Counted from the first letter of the stretch, positions 1 to 8,998 are shown. The stretch: 55,271 nt of DNA from UBA1014 sp964344035 (GCA_964344035.1 CAYFLK010000019.1:1-55271); one strand, 5' to 3'. Notes: generated by a model from the sequence alone, not told the origin. Program-made: numbers and translations.

Positions 1-48
1 TTAGGGGGGCAGACTTAAGGAACTTCGGTCTAAGGAAAAACAAATCTC

Positions 49-1012
49 ATGCCGGGTCGGAATCAGTGTTGTCGTCAACAACCGCCTGGAAGAACTCGGT
101 TCCACCCTGGCTGCGCTGAAACAGGCAATGAATGACGCCGACCGGGTGTGCGTCGTGGACAATGCTTCAGACGACCATTCCACTGTCCTTGAATACAGGG
201 AGTGCTTCCCGCGTTTTCATTGGCGCTTAAACCCTGAAAACCTGGGATTTGGCGCAGGCCATCACCTAGCGCTGGAATGGCTGATAACTCAGCGGTGCAG
301 GTACCTGCTGATGCTCAATCCTGACCTGAGGGTGCCTGCCGACATGCTGGACCGCTTCGTGGAAGTTTCACGGACATGCCGGGACCTCTGGGTGCTGGGA
401 CCCCTGCTCGTTCGAGACAGTTCGGATGATCCGGAAATTGATTCCGCGGGTCTTGAGCTGGACAGATATTACCGGGCGGCAGACCGCTTCCAGGGACTCC
501 GCCTGTCGAAAACAGCACTCGTGAATTCGAAACCTGATTTTCCGCACAGGGTGCCGGCATTATGCGGCGCAGCACTGTGGGTACCCGCGCAACTGCTGCC
601 ACTGCGTGCGGAAGCTCCGGTTTTTTCCCCGGAATATTTTGCATATTTCGAAGACATGGAACTGGGGCTGGAACTGGCACGCAAACAAATACCGATGGGG
701 CTGGTCCCGGGAATCCGGATGCTCCATCATCGCGGCGGATTTGGCAGGCTTCGCACAATCAAATCCTCCGACCGACACCTTCACCCCAAGGCCCTGCGGG
801 GAGTGTTGCTGAATCGATATCGCACCATGTTCCGGCACGAAGGCGTCAGCGTTTTGTGGAAACGCCCGCAACTGCTACTTTATGAACCGGCGCGCTGGGC
901 GTATCTTCTCGTGCGGCACCCTTACCTGGCATCACTGCTGGGTGATGTGAGAAGGATCTGGAAGGAGGAAGGGCATCGCAAACGCCAACCCCCGCTCAGA
1001 ATTGCAGAGTGA
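49..1012 (+). CDS. GT2-family glycosyltransferase (5' end probably frame-shifted)
   Basis: Resembles family 2 glycosyltransferases of the rhamnosyltransferase-like type, which transfer a sugar from an NDP-sugar to cell-surface glycans. Visible motifs are VDNASDDHS in the nucleotide-binding fold, a metal-binding NPDL in place of DxD, CGAALWVP, and FEDMELGLE with HHRGG towards the C-terminus. The first in-frame ATG at 128 would delete the first beta strand. The frame stays open upstream to a stop at 2-4 but has no ATG, GTG or TTG. An ATG at 49, preceded by an AAGGAA box at 32-37, would encode M-P-V-G-I-S-V-V-V if one G in the GGG run at 54-56 were absent. I infer a one-base insertion (real or sequencing) and place the start at 49. 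The 3' end overlaps the convergent gene at 996. Confidence 0.72.
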
Positions 1013-2184
1013 GTCCTGAGAATATTCCGCCGTCGATGTTCTGAGGCTGCCAAGAGACGTTGTTGACAATGCCGAACTGCCACAGGAAATGCTCGCCAAA
1101 ACCAACGCGCATGCCCAGCGTGCGTTCGCGTAATTCCTGGTACAAAGTCTCCCTCCCGTCTTTAGGGAAGAGACTGGTGTAGGTCAGGTCCTGGAACATC
1201 CACTCGCTCTCATCACCGATACGGCCGATGAATGCATAAAACTGAAACAGCAGACGGTCCGGAGACTGGGGCAGAAACCGTTTTGCCACCCGGGTTTCTC
1301 CATATCCCAGATGTGCGCCCCAGCTTTTGAACGCCCACAGGAAATCGGCGGCAAGCAGACGGTCTTCGTAATCCTGTGGCTGGTGACGCCGCCCCTCAAC
1401 CTGGTTTATCTGATGGAGGTGGGAATTGTTGTAGTTGGCCGCGTAACGCAGGGCGAGGGCGATGCTCGCTCCCTGGATCAGCCCGAGCTTCAAGGATACG
1501 GTACGGGATTCCGGATTATACCCGCTTGCAATATCGTCAAGCCGGTAAACAAACTCCGTTTTTTCATTGTCCCAAACGTAGATGCCGAACTGGTCCCGCG
1601 GAAAATCCTTCCGGCTCTTGTCCGGCATGTTCATCAGGCGGTGGTAGTTTTCAATGAAACTGTCGAGTTCCCCGCCTCGGAAAGAAATATCCCGTTTGAC
1701 CACCTGCAGTTCAAGACGCATGCTCAGCCCCAATTTGCCGGTCATGCCGCGGCGCATGGACTCTCCGTCCTGAAGGATGGAATAACCTTGTAATTTGCAG
1801 TTCCAGTCGAAATCACTGATGGTCCTCAGTGAGATAAGTCCCGCAATGCTTGAATTCAAAATCCAGACCCGTGGTTCTCCCGCCCGTGCCGATGTCAACC
1901 CCGTGATTAACGCTTTTGCCGATCACATTGACGTGGCTGTAATCAAACTCGAAGGCAAAGGATCCCCCATCAAGAACATAGGCGGAATCAGGTACGTACA
2001 CCGGGTATGCGTAGTAGAAGAAATGCTGTGCGCCGACTGGCAGGGGTGCAAACCGGCGAGTACCGGAGACGCCTGGGGCGACATTTAGAAACAGGAAAAA
2101 ACAGCAAAGTAAAAGGATGAGAACACCCTGCACAACTGTTCTTGTGCGAATGGCGGAAATCAATCGGAACATCCAGCGATTCAT
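996..2184 (-). pseudogene. DUF3187-like outer-membrane protein, frame-shifted
   Basis: Two reading frames on the minus strand together make one protein of about 395 residues. The upstream half (2184-1813) starts MNRWMF, has a hydrophobic signal segment ending near VAPGVSG, and stops just after YLTEDHQ. The downstream half continues in another frame from DFDWNCKLQGY to the C-terminal LTLQF, which ends on an aromatic residue as outer-membrane beta-barrels do. Segments such as GGELDSFIENYHRLMNMPDKSRKDFPRDQF resemble the DUF3187 family as I remember it, whose function is unknown; that match is from memory. The frames join near 1810-1816, where one extra base in CATCAGTGATTTC would explain the break. 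A GTG at 2205 is an alternative start. The 3' end overlaps the convergent glycosyltransferase by 17 nt. Confidence 0.55.
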
Positions 2185-2542
2185 GCAATCCGGAGTCCCG
2201 GCCACTTTACCGGCGTGGATTGCGATGCTGATGACCGGATGCGGAGATGAACTGCGGGCTCACCTGCGGCTTTCGGTCAACCCGGGGGCTTCAGTCCAAG
2301 TCAACGAAACAGTAACCCTGGACGCAACCGAGTCCGATTACGATTTTATTGAATGGAAACTGGATGACTCGATTTACGGCCCCTGCATGACCGAGCCGAA
2401 GTGTGAATTCAGTTTTTCACAGGCGGACAACCACACGGTCTGGGTCGAAGTGACAATGGACCACCGGCCCCACTGGTCAGGGCTCAGCCGTTCGAGGCAG
2501 ACGCATGATTCCGGGATGGTGTTGCTGACGTGGCTCCCCTGA
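2183..2542 (+). CDS. Small putative lipoprotein with PKD-like segment
   Basis: From the ATG at 2183 the protein is about 119 residues. It begins with a short signal peptide and an apparent lipobox, MLMTGC, so a periplasmic or outer-membrane lipoprotein is likely. The mature part starts with a beta-rich stretch, LRLSVNPGASVQVNETVTLDA followed by FIEWKLDD, which resembles a PKD or Ig-like fold where proline and glycine lead into an aspartate-rich turn. I do not recognise a specific family and assign no function. Its ATG overlaps the ATG of the divergent gene in a shared CATG at 2182-2185. An upstream ATG at 2117 is also open but would bury the signal peptide. It stops 67 nt before the convergent hydratase gene. 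Confidence 0.5.
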   Translation: MQSGVPATLPAWIAMLMTGCGDELRAHLRLSVNPGASVQVNETVTLDATESDYDFIEWKLDDSIYGPCMTEPKCEFSFSQADNHTVWVEVTMDHRPHWSGLSRSRQTHDSGMVLLTWLP

Positions 2543-2575
2543 CAGCGGAATACCATCTCCGCGCATCAAGTCTGC

Positions 2576-2590
2576 GGGAATGAAATTCCC
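2576..2590. terminator. Short hairpin between convergent genes
   Basis: Perfect 6-bp inverted repeat GGGAAT-gaa-ATTCCC between the convergent lipoprotein and enoyl-CoA hydratase genes. There is no clean T-run directly after it, so this is at best a weak bidirectional terminator. Confidence 0.25.
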
Positions 2591-2609
2591 CTGGATTGGG
2601 TTTGTTTAT

Positions 2610-3440
2610 TCACTCTTCTGATCCGGGGGTTTTCCAGACAGGTCTTCGTTTCTGCATGAATGCGTCGATTCCTTCCGCTGCGTCACCGTCCATCATGTTG
2701 CACGCCATCACCTCCGCGGCATACCGGTAAGCTGCTTCCTGAGGCTGTTCCAGCTGCCGGTAGAACATCCGCTTTCCAGTCGCGACCGCAACAGCGGATT
2801 TGGCGACAATAGTTTCCGCCAGTTTCCCCACCTCCTCGTCCAGTTCGGATTCCCGGGCGACACGGTTTATAAGACCCCACTGATGCGCGGTATGCGCGTC
2901 GATAAACTCCCCGGTGAGCAACAGTTCCATCGCCCGCTTGCGGCCCAGGTTGCGGCTGACGGGAACGGCCGGAGTGGAGCAGAAAAGCCCGACATTGATA
3001 CCGGAGGTGGCAAAACGGGCATCTTCAGAGGCAACCGCAAGGTCGCAGGCAGCGACCAGCTGACACCCCGCCGCGGTGGCTATTCCTTGCACCCGGGCGA
3101 TCACCGGCTGCGGCATGCGGTTCAGGGTCATCATCATCCTGCTGCACTGCTGAAACAGCTGCTGGTAGTATTTTTCCCGACGCTGCAAGCGCATCTGTTT
3201 CAGATCGTGGCCCGCGCAGAATGCCTTGCCGCGTCCGCCGAGGATGACCAGCCGGAGCGATTCTTCCACTGATATCAGGTCCAGTTCCTCCTGGAAAGAG
3301 GCAAGCAATTCCTCCGAAAGAGCATTAAACTGCCGGGGTCGGTTCAGCGTCAAGAAGACAATCCCTTTGCGGTCCTCGCGTAACAGGATCGGTTCGGCGG
3401 TTTCGGTTTGTTCCGCAAGGTCGGTTGTGCTTTCGTTCAT
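2610..3440 (-). CDS. Enoyl-CoA hydratase/isomerase family protein (ECHDC3-like)
   Basis: A crotonase-fold protein of about 276 residues. Crotonase signatures are present: GRGKAFCAGHDLKQM (oxyanion-hole glycine after CAG), VIARVQGIATAAGCQL (second oxyanion loop) and a helical C-terminus KRRPVWK. The two catalytic glutamates of classical enoyl-CoA hydratases are not obvious in the second loop, where AAGCQL appears. It therefore fits the ECHDC3/short-chain subgroup, with substrate unknown. I use the ATG at 3440; a TTG at 3470 would add ten residues, and neither has a convincing ribosome binding site. It lies 78 nt downstream of the esterase gene on the same strand and may be co-transcribed with it. 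Confidence 0.85.
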   Translation of the reverse strand: MNESTTDLAEQTETAEPILLREDRKGIVFLTLNRPRQFNALSEELLASFQEELDLISVEESLRLVILGGRGKAFCAGHDLKQMRLQRREKYYQQLFQQCSRMMMTLNRMPQPVIARVQGIATAAGCQLVAACDLAVASEDARFATSGINVGLFCSTPAVPVSRNLGRKRAMELLLTGEFIDAHTAHQWGLINRVARESELDEEVGKLAETIVAKSAVAVATGKRMFYRQLEQPQEAAYRYAAEVMACNMMDGDAAEGIDAFMQKRRPVWKTPGSEE

Positions 3441-3518
3441 GGCTGATTCTATATTTGTTGAGTCCCCCAAAAACCGGAAATACTTGTGTGCTACCTGTTA
3501 AAACCGGAATTATGCTTT

Positions 3519-4841
3519 TCAATTTTCACAGGCTGGTTCCGCTCTCTCCGAGGGAGTTCCCGGGCAGGCGCCGGAAAGGACGGTTTGATGCAACAGCACC
3601 AAGTATCGTTCCACGAATGGCAGTACACACTGTGCAGTAAGCGTGGGGAAAATGTCAAACGCATGTTCCGCCAGCGGGACGCGTAAAAAAGCACAGGGCT
3701 GCTTTGCTTCTTCCTTCAATTTGTTAAAAAACCGTTCGGCTTCATCCATCGGAATCAGCGAGTCCGTACCGCCCTGCACAAGCATGAAAGGAGGAGAATC
3801 CGTAGAAATCCAGTTTGAGGGAGAGGCCGAACGGAAGCGTTCAGGACTGGTTTGAGGAGATCCTCCGGTGACAAACCGAAGGAGCCTGGCTTTTGCGGGG
3901 TAGGGCGTTTGCGGGTTGAACGCGGACTCCAAATCGTAAACACCGTAAAACGCAACCCCTCCCTGTAACTGCGTATCAGCGTCCTCAAAACCGGGTTGGA
4001 ATTCGGGACGGTTCACGGTCAGCGCGCACAGCATGGCCAGGTGTCCTCCCGCAGAACCTCCAGTCACAAAAAGGGCGTTTGGATCTACCAGGTAATGCCC
4101 GGCGTTTTCCCGGATCCAACGGATGGCGCGTTTGCAGTCCGCCAGTTGATCCGGCAGGAGAGCCCCTGGGCTGAGCCGGTATCCAAGCGAAAAACAGGTC
4201 CAGCCGCGTAAGGCCATGCGCATCATCAGCGGCGCCGCCTGGCGGCTTGACCCGACTGTCCATCCGCCGCCGTGGATCTGAATCAAAACCGGTGAATTGC
4301 CGCGGGTATCTATGGGACGGTAAACATCCAGCGGAAGAGTAAGGCCCGAACCAGCCGGAAATTCACGGTCCCATTCAATCTCGACCCGCGGATCCCGGTA
4401 CACGCTATGGGGAAACCACCAGCTTTTCCAGTCAACCTGCCTGAATGTGCGGGGAGGTCCCCGTTTCGCGTGGGTCCGTCGAAAAGGCCATCCAAGCTGC
4501 CCAACAAGCTGTTTCTCTATCCGCTCCGGAAGATCGAGAAGCAACCGCAACCTTAAGAAAAGCGTGAGCCAGCAGAACAGGTGCAGTATGCAGCCGGCGA
4601 TCAGGGAGGGAATGCCCAGAGAAGAAGCTTTAGCAAACAGCAGCAGGATGCCCATGTTGAGGACAATCCACTGCGGGGCCATGTCGCCCACCAGCCACCC
4701 GGAGGCGAATCCCAAAAGCATTCGCAACGGACCATGGCGGCGACGTGAGGAAAGTGGACGGACCACATTGACGGTCAGTATCACCGCCAGCACGGTCCAA
4801 AACCAAAACAGAAGAGGGATAAACGAAAAACCGGGATGCAT
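3519..4841 (-). CDS. Membrane-anchored alpha/beta hydrolase (esterase/lipase)
   Basis: 440 residues. The N-terminal ~120 residues contain three or four hydrophobic segments, followed by a soluble alpha/beta hydrolase of the carboxylesterase/BD-FAE type. Visible elements are the oxyanion-hole motif IHGGGWTVG, the nucleophile elbow TGGSAGGH with Ser, the Asp candidate in LVQGGTDSLIP and the His in LAEHAFD, giving a complete Ser-Asp-His triad. Such enzymes cleave carboxylic esters; the substrate cannot be told from sequence. Membrane anchoring places activity at the inner membrane. It starts with ATG, and rpsI ends about 90 nt upstream on the same strand. Confidence 0.8.
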   Translation of the reverse strand: MHPGFSFIPLLFWFWTVLAVILTVNVVRPLSSRRRHGPLRMLLGFASGWLVGDMAPQWIVLNMGILLLFAKASSLGIPSLIAGCILHLFCWLTLFLRLRLLLDLPERIEKQLVGQLGWPFRRTHAKRGPPRTFRQVDWKSWWFPHSVYRDPRVEIEWDREFPAGSGLTLPLDVYRPIDTRGNSPVLIQIHGGGWTVGSSRQAAPLMMRMALRGWTCFSLGYRLSPGALLPDQLADCKRAIRWIRENAGHYLVDPNALFVTGGSAGGHLAMLCALTVNRPEFQPGFEDADTQLQGGVAFYGVYDLESAFNPQTPYPAKARLLRFVTGGSPQTSPERFRSASPSNWISTDSPPFMLVQGGTDSLIPMDEAERFFNKLKEEAKQPCAFLRVPLAEHAFDIFPTLTAQCVLPFVERYLVLLHQTVLSGACPGTPSERAEPACEN

Positions 4842-4930
4842 CCTCCAACCTGGTCATGGAGTGATGGACGGAGGAATCTCCCGGGGTGGAAAGCAATTTG
4901 AGAATAATCCTGGGCGGAAGCCCTGAACAA

Positions 4931-5317
4931 TCAGCGCTTTGAGTACTGGTAATGCTTTCGCGCACCGGGCTGCCCGTATTTCTTGCGCTCCACTTCGCGT
5001 GAATCCCTGGTGAGCATTCCTTCTTTTTTGAGCAGCGCGCGTGAGTCTTCCACCGCCACCACCAAAGCCCGTGACAGCCCATGCCGAATCGCCCCGGCTT
5101 GTNNNNNNNNNNCGTTGACATAAATATCAAACTGATCCGAGGCCCCGGTGATTTCCAGCGGTTGACGGACAATCATCTTCAGCGTTTCCCGACCGAAATA
5201 CTCTGCAAGCGGTTTGCGGTTGATCAGGATGCTGCCGGTCCCGGGGCGGATAAAAACACGGGCAACCGAAGATTTGCGTCGTCCGGTTCCGTAATATTGA
5301 ACTGTGGGGGTACTCAT
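4931..5317 (-). CDS. rpsI: 30S ribosomal protein S9 (contains assembly gap)
   Basis: Component of the small ribosomal subunit head whose C-terminal tail contacts P-site tRNA. Family hallmarks are YGTGRRKSSVARV at the N-terminus, NRKPLAEYF, RQPLEITG, QAGAIRHG, TRDSREVERKKYG and the universal C-terminal SKR. The glycine-rich segment between YVN and QAGAIRHG is replaced by ten Ns. Normally about eight residues lie there, whereas the placeholder codes for about four, so roughly 12 nt are missing from the scaffold with the frame kept by chance. It starts one base after rplM ends, the classic rplM-rpsI operon. Confidence 0.97.
   Translation of the reverse strand: MSTPTVQYYGTGRRKSSVARVFIRPGTGSILINRKPLAEYFGRETLKMIVRQPLEITGASDQFDIYVNXXXXQAGAIRHGLSRALVVAVEDSRALLKKEGMLTRDSREVERKKYGQPGARKHYQYSKR
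5103..5112. other. Scaffold gap (10 Ns)
   Basis: A run of exactly ten N characters inside rpsI, at the conserved glycine-rich loop. The fixed round length points to a scaffolding placeholder, not a measured distance. Confidence 0.95.
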
Positions 5318-5318
5318 T

Positions 5319-5762
5319 TCAGTAAGTCAGGGGTTGGGGTTGCTGGGCCTGGTGCGGATGTTCCGGGGAGTCGTAAATTTTGAGCCGGTTGAGGGCGTGG
5401 CGGTTGAGAGCGTTTTTCGCCATCATCCCCTTGACTGCATTGTAAATCAGTTTTTCAGGTTTTTTTTCACGCAGTTCTTCAAGTCGTGAAGATTTCAATC
5501 CGCTCGGGTATCCGGTGTGATGATGGTACATCTTGGTGCGTTCTTTCTTTCCGGTTACCTTGATCTTGCCTGCGTTCAGTACGATTACAAAATCTCCCGC
5601 ATCTACGTGTCCGGCGTATATGGGCTTATGTTTCCCGCGCAGAACGTGAGAAATCCGCGTCGCCAATCGACCCAGTGTCTGCCCTTCGGCGTCTACCACC
5701 CACCAGTTCCTCGGCCTGGTTCCGTCCAGGAATTCCTCTTTACGCACAAATTTAGTTTTCAT
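5319..5762 (-). CDS. rplM: 50S ribosomal protein L13
   Basis: 147 residues, the usual length for bacterial L13, an early-assembling large-subunit protein. Diagnostic segments are WWVVDAEGQTLGRLATRI near the N-terminus, LRGKHKPIY, GDFVIVLNAGKIKVTG, YHHTGYPSGLKS and AVKGMMAKNALNR. It starts at an ATG preceded by GGAGAG at 8-nt spacing. It is followed immediately by rpsI, so the two are co-transcribed. The C-terminus ends SPEHPHQAQQPQPLTY, typical of L13 with a short extra tail. Confidence 0.97.
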   Translation of the reverse strand: MKTKFVRKEEFLDGTRPRNWWVVDAEGQTLGRLATRISHVLRGKHKPIYAGHVDAGDFVIVLNAGKIKVTGKKERTKMYHHHTGYPSGLKSSRLEELREKKPEKLIYNAVKGMMAKNALNRHALNRLKIYDSPEHPHQAQQPQPLTY

Positions 5763-5799
5763 TCCAGATCTCTCCGAGAGGCGCTTTGCCTTGCCGGTT

Positions 5800-5828
5800 T
5801 AATATAAAAAGTAACCGTAAACTCAAAA
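5800..5828 (-). promoter_or_regulatory. Candidate sigma-70 promoter for rplM-rpsI
   Basis: On the minus strand, a TTGAGT-like -35 and a TATATT/TATTAA -10 lie 14-16 nt apart in an AT-rich stretch about 40-65 nt upstream of rplM. The spacing is slightly short, so the assignment is tentative. Confidence 0.35.
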
Positions 5829-5946
5829 ATTATTTAATTTAGAAATTTTCATGATGAACTTCAAGTTTTTTCTACCCCACACAAGCACCTCAACATCTCC
5901 GGATCCGGAAGTCGAAGCAAAAGACGGCAGATGAAGATACGGTGAT

Positions 5947-7371
5947 TCATTTAAGGGAAGACGCGCTGATTACCACGTTCCTGCCCGCTTCTTTTCCCTG
6001 GTAGAGACAGTCGTCGGCTTTCTTCAGCAGTCTTTTCGCGGAGCTTGCGTCATCGGGAAAAGTCGCCACTCCGAAGGTGGAGGTGAGGTTGCCTAGGGGC
6101 TGTTGTTCCTGATGTGGAATGTTCTCGTTTTCAACAGCTTTTCTAAGCTGTTCCGCGATGCGGAAGGCGTTTTCCGGTCCACACTTGGGGAGGATGACAA
6201 CAAACTCTTCCCCGCCGAATCGGGCTGCAAGGTCTCCCCGGCGCACCCGGTTTTTAAGGATGGCCGCAATGGAAGCCAGCACCACATCACCCATTTGGTG
6301 CCCGTGGGTGTCATTATAGTGTTTGAAATGATCAACATCGCACATGATCAGGGAAAAGGGGGATTTTTCCTCCGGGTAGAGGGTGATGAGGGCCTCAACG
6401 AATTCATCAAGACGCCGGCGATTGGCTAGCCCTGTCAGACGATCGGTGTCAGCATCGTGTTCGACCTTCTTCAGTTCCCGCTGCCGGTAAAAAGAAACCC
6501 TCAGGTTGATCAGCGCGTGCTCAAGATCAAAATCGGTATATGGTTTGGAAACGAAATCGGTGACCCCCCATTGCGAAAGCAGTTTCCGGTTTTCAGGTGT
6601 TTGACAAAAACGACTGACCGCCAGTACTTCCTTGGCGTGGGCCTGGCATTCCATAACCACGGTCCTAGGGGAATCATCACGATTTTCAACATCATGCACG
6701 CGAATCGGGTCGAAGATCAACACATCCAGGGTGCCTGTGTTTTCACTGCCTAGAAACTCATCAATTGAGCTGAATGATTGAACCCCGGCTTTCTCCCAGT
6801 GTTTTTTCAGCAATTTCAGATTATGACTGAGGGATTCAGGATGTTCATCAACCAGCGCGGCTTTAGGCGCAGCAATTTCCATTTCCCTGCGGTTTCCTCC
6901 GAGCATGACCTGTGCGGAAGTGATGCGCAGTTTTTCACTGAGGATGTGAGAAAAGATCAGGTAAGAAACAGGAACCTGGGTCGCGTTTTCTTCAACCTCA
7001 AAGAGGCTGTGAGGAAAGGCAATCACCCTGCTGTTAGTTTCAGCAATCACATCCGCTGTGTGTGACCTGTCTCCGGAGATGATGGACATTTCACCAACCA
7101 CGTCCCCGGGAGTGTTCAGGCGCACCAGGAACGCATCCTTTGAGGTGACCACCAGGGATCCTTCAAGCAGCACAAAGATTTCCGGGGACTTTGCTTCGTT
7201 TTCCAGGATTAAATGCTCCTCCTCCTGAATATCTACCAATTCCCCCTGGCGCATCATTTCTTTCAGCAGCTTCAGGTTGATCTTCCGGAAATAGCGGCTG
7301 GACTGAAGGGATTCCGCAATGGCCTCAAGCGCGAGATGATCCCTGCGTACAGAAAGCGGTGTGCGTTGCAT
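5947..7371 (-). CDS. Diguanylate cyclase with N-terminal cyclic-nucleotide-binding domain
   Basis: 474 residues in three parts. Residues ~15-135 form a cNMP-binding/Crp-like beta roll (ILENEAKSPEIFVLLEGSLVV, GDVVGEMSII). Residues ~180-300 are receiver-like (DVLIFDPIRV, GVTDFVSKPY), with the phosphoacceptor position unclear. Residues ~310-474 are a GGDEF domain with DADTDRLTGLANRR and the intact active-site signature RFGGEEFVV. The GGEEF motif predicts cyclic di-GMP synthesis from two GTP. The N-terminal modules suggest control by a small ligand or by protein interaction. There is no membrane segment, so it should be cytosolic. It is transcribed toward rplM but separated by 184 nt with its own promoter candidate. 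Confidence 0.88.
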   Translation of the reverse strand: MQRTPLSVRRDHLALEAIAESLQSSRYFRKINLKLLKEMMRQGELVDIQEEEHLILENEAKSPEIFVLLEGSLVVTSKDAFLVRLNTPGDVVGEMSIISGDRSHTADVIAETNSRVIAFPHSLFEVEENATQVPVSYLIFSHILSEKLRITSAQVMLGGNRREMEIAAPKAALVDEHPESLSHNLKLLKKHWEKAGVQSFSSIDEFLGSENTGTLDVLIFDPIRVHDVENRDDSPRTVVMECQAHAKEVLAVSRFCQTPENRKLLSQWGVTDFVSKPYTDFDLEHALINLRVSFYRQRELKKVEHDADTDRLTGLANRRRLDEFVEALITLYPEEKSPFSLIMCDVDHFKHYNDTHGHQMGDVVLASIAAILKNRVRRGDLAARFGGEEFVVILPKCGPENAFRIAEQLRKAVENENIPHQEQQPLGNLTSTFGVATFPDDASSAKRLLKKADDCLYQGKEAGRNVVISASSLK

Positions 7372-7524
7372 TTATCCAACCTGTGTTATGAAGGGACAAG
7401 GGGATCTGAACGGGGTGGAAAGGGAGTAGACAAATCCAAATCCGAATGTAGAATATGGCACGGAACCCAAAAAAGAGCAACAAGTTGCAGAAAAAGCACT
7501 TATTTAAGTGAGGAGAAAGACCGA

Positions 7525-8301
7525 ATGCTGGCACTGACCGGAGTTCTTGTGGCGCCCGCCGTGCTCTGGGGCTGGGTTTTTTATCACGCGCACCGTTACA
7601 GGAAAGTGCACCTAGCTTTGCTGACGCTCCTTTTCATTGGCGGGTTTGCCAGCGGGATGCTGGCTTTACTGCTCAATCATGCAGTTGAGAAGTTCACTCT
7701 GTTCTGGCCGGGCGCACAGCAGCCCCGGCTGGATATCCTGGGGCTTTCGGTTGCATGGCACAGCATGGGATTCTGGATGCTGGTCGGCGCCAATGAGGAA
7801 TTGGCGAAACTGGTTCTCCTGTTATTGGCGGTATTTCCTTCACGGCGCCTGGAAGACCCGTTTGATGGAATCCTGTACGTGGCGGTGATCGCATTAGGCT
7901 TTGCGACTGTAGAAAACTGGTTCTACCTGGAACAGTACGGCATCCCGGTGATAGTTACACGTTCCTTCATCACCCTCCCCGCGCACGCATTCATGAGCGT
8001 CCCAATGGGTTACTGCGTCGCACTCTCACGAATGAGGCTTGATGACGCCCCCGCGGAGAGGTTTGCTTATCACCGTCCCCTGATGATCATTCTGATGGGC
8101 TGGTTTTTATCGATGCTGCTGCATGGAGGGTACGACCTGCTGCTTTCCCTGCAACTGGATGGACTGGCCTATGCCCTGATACTGGGAATGGTCGGAATAA
8201 GCACATGGCTGGGACGCAAAGCGCTGCGCGCTTCTAAATTCGCCCCACGGCATTTAACAAAAAAAGCTGAGCGGACGGAGGCTACATCAAGCCCAGTTTG
8301 A
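7525..8301 (+). CDS. PrsW-family intramembrane metalloprotease
   Basis: Polytopic protein of 258 residues with about eight hydrophobic segments. The motifs expected of PrsW/CPBP-like membrane proteases are present: GANEELAKL (paired glutamates), ATVENWFYL, LPAHAFMS and LLHGGYDLL (conserved histidines). PrsW family members cleave membrane anti-sigma factors; the target here is unknown. The start at 7525 is supported by AGGAG at 7511-7515 with 9-nt spacing, so the longer open frame from 7213 is not the real start. Its last 20 nt overlap the convergent lipoprotein gene. Confidence 0.82.
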   Translation: MLALTGVLVAPAVLWGWVFYHAHRYRKVHLALLTLLFIGGFASGMLALLLNHAVEKFTLFWPGAQQPRLDILGLSVAWHSMGFWMLVGANEELAKLVLLLLAVFPSRRLEDPFDGILYVAVIALGFATVENWFYLEQYGIPVIVTRSFITLPAHAFMSVPMGYCVALSRMRLDDAPAERFAYHRPLMIILMGWFLSMLLHGGYDLLLSLQLDGLAYALILGMVGISTWLGRKALRASKFAPRHLTKKAERTEATSSPV

Positions 8302-8998
8302 TGTTTCCAATCAATTGGAACAACTGTGGGCGCAGATCTTCCTGCCGATGCAGCAGCTCAAAATCTGTCAGCAGTTGATTGAGAGCTTGTTCTCTCAACC
8401 GGGGGTCATTGGAAACCGAAACCATGCTGTCCAGCATTTCAAGCAGGCCACTTGAGTTTCGCGGATTTCGGGATTGTTTAAGTTCCGTGCGGACCGAGTC
8501 AAGGCCGATCCGCAAAGCTTCGCTTTCACCAATTTGCGAAGCAATGCGGCTCATTTCCGCAAGCACCCGAATGCGGGATTCTCCTTCAAGACCTTCGAGT
8601 TCCTCCTGCTGAATCATTAACTTGGAATAGAGACGCAGACTGGAAGCTTTTTCATAATCCGCGGCGCCGCGTCCGATTTTGCGAAACTCTGAAACCGCGC
8701 GCCGGTACTGCCGGTTTTCATACGCCCTAATTCCGCGCTGATAGGGCACCTTCTGGATCATCTGGATGGACTGCAGGTAAAGCTGCGAATCCGGGGGGAT
8801 TTTGCGGAAATGCGTCACCGCCTGATTCAACTGCTCCTGCTCAAATGCACGAATTCCGGCCGCGAATGATACCGCCGCATCTTCTTCCGGAGAACTGTTC
8901 AGGAACAGAAACCCGCATCCTGAGAGGAGCAGTACGGAAAGGATTGCCGCCAAGACCCGCATGCAACCGGTGACGTTCAACTTGCGAATTTTAGACAC
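8282..8998 (-). CDS. TPR-like lipoprotein
   Basis: 238 residues beginning with a lipoprotein signal whose lipobox is LLLSGC, so an outer- or inner-membrane lipoprotein is expected. The remainder is helical. Two similar units, AVSFAAGIRAFEQEQLNQAVTHFRKI and YQRGIRAYENRQYRRAVSEFRKI, are tetratricopeptide-like repeats of the kind used for protein interactions, as in envelope assembly factors. No enzymatic motif is seen. A GTG at 8998 gives the full frame; the ATG at 8962 (MRVLAAIL) would give a shorter, more typical lipoprotein signal. The 3' end overlaps the PrsW gene. Confidence 0.65.
   Translation of the reverse strand: MSKIRKLNVTGCMRVLAAILSVLLLSGCGFLFLNSSPEEDAAVSFAAGIRAFEQEQLNQAVTHFRKIPPDSQLYLQSIQMIQKVPYQRGIRAYENRQYRRAVSEFRKIGRGAADYEKASSLRLYSKLMIQQEELEGLEGESRIRVLAEMSRIASQIGESEALRIGLDSVRTELKQSRNPRNSSGLLEMLDSMVSVSNDPRLREQALNQLLTDFELLHRQEDLRPQLFQLIGNIKLGLM

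Noticed and set aside
7213..7524. N-terminal extension of the PrsW-type gene
   Set aside because: It is antisense of the diguanylate cyclase, and a strong AGGAG box supports the start at 7525.
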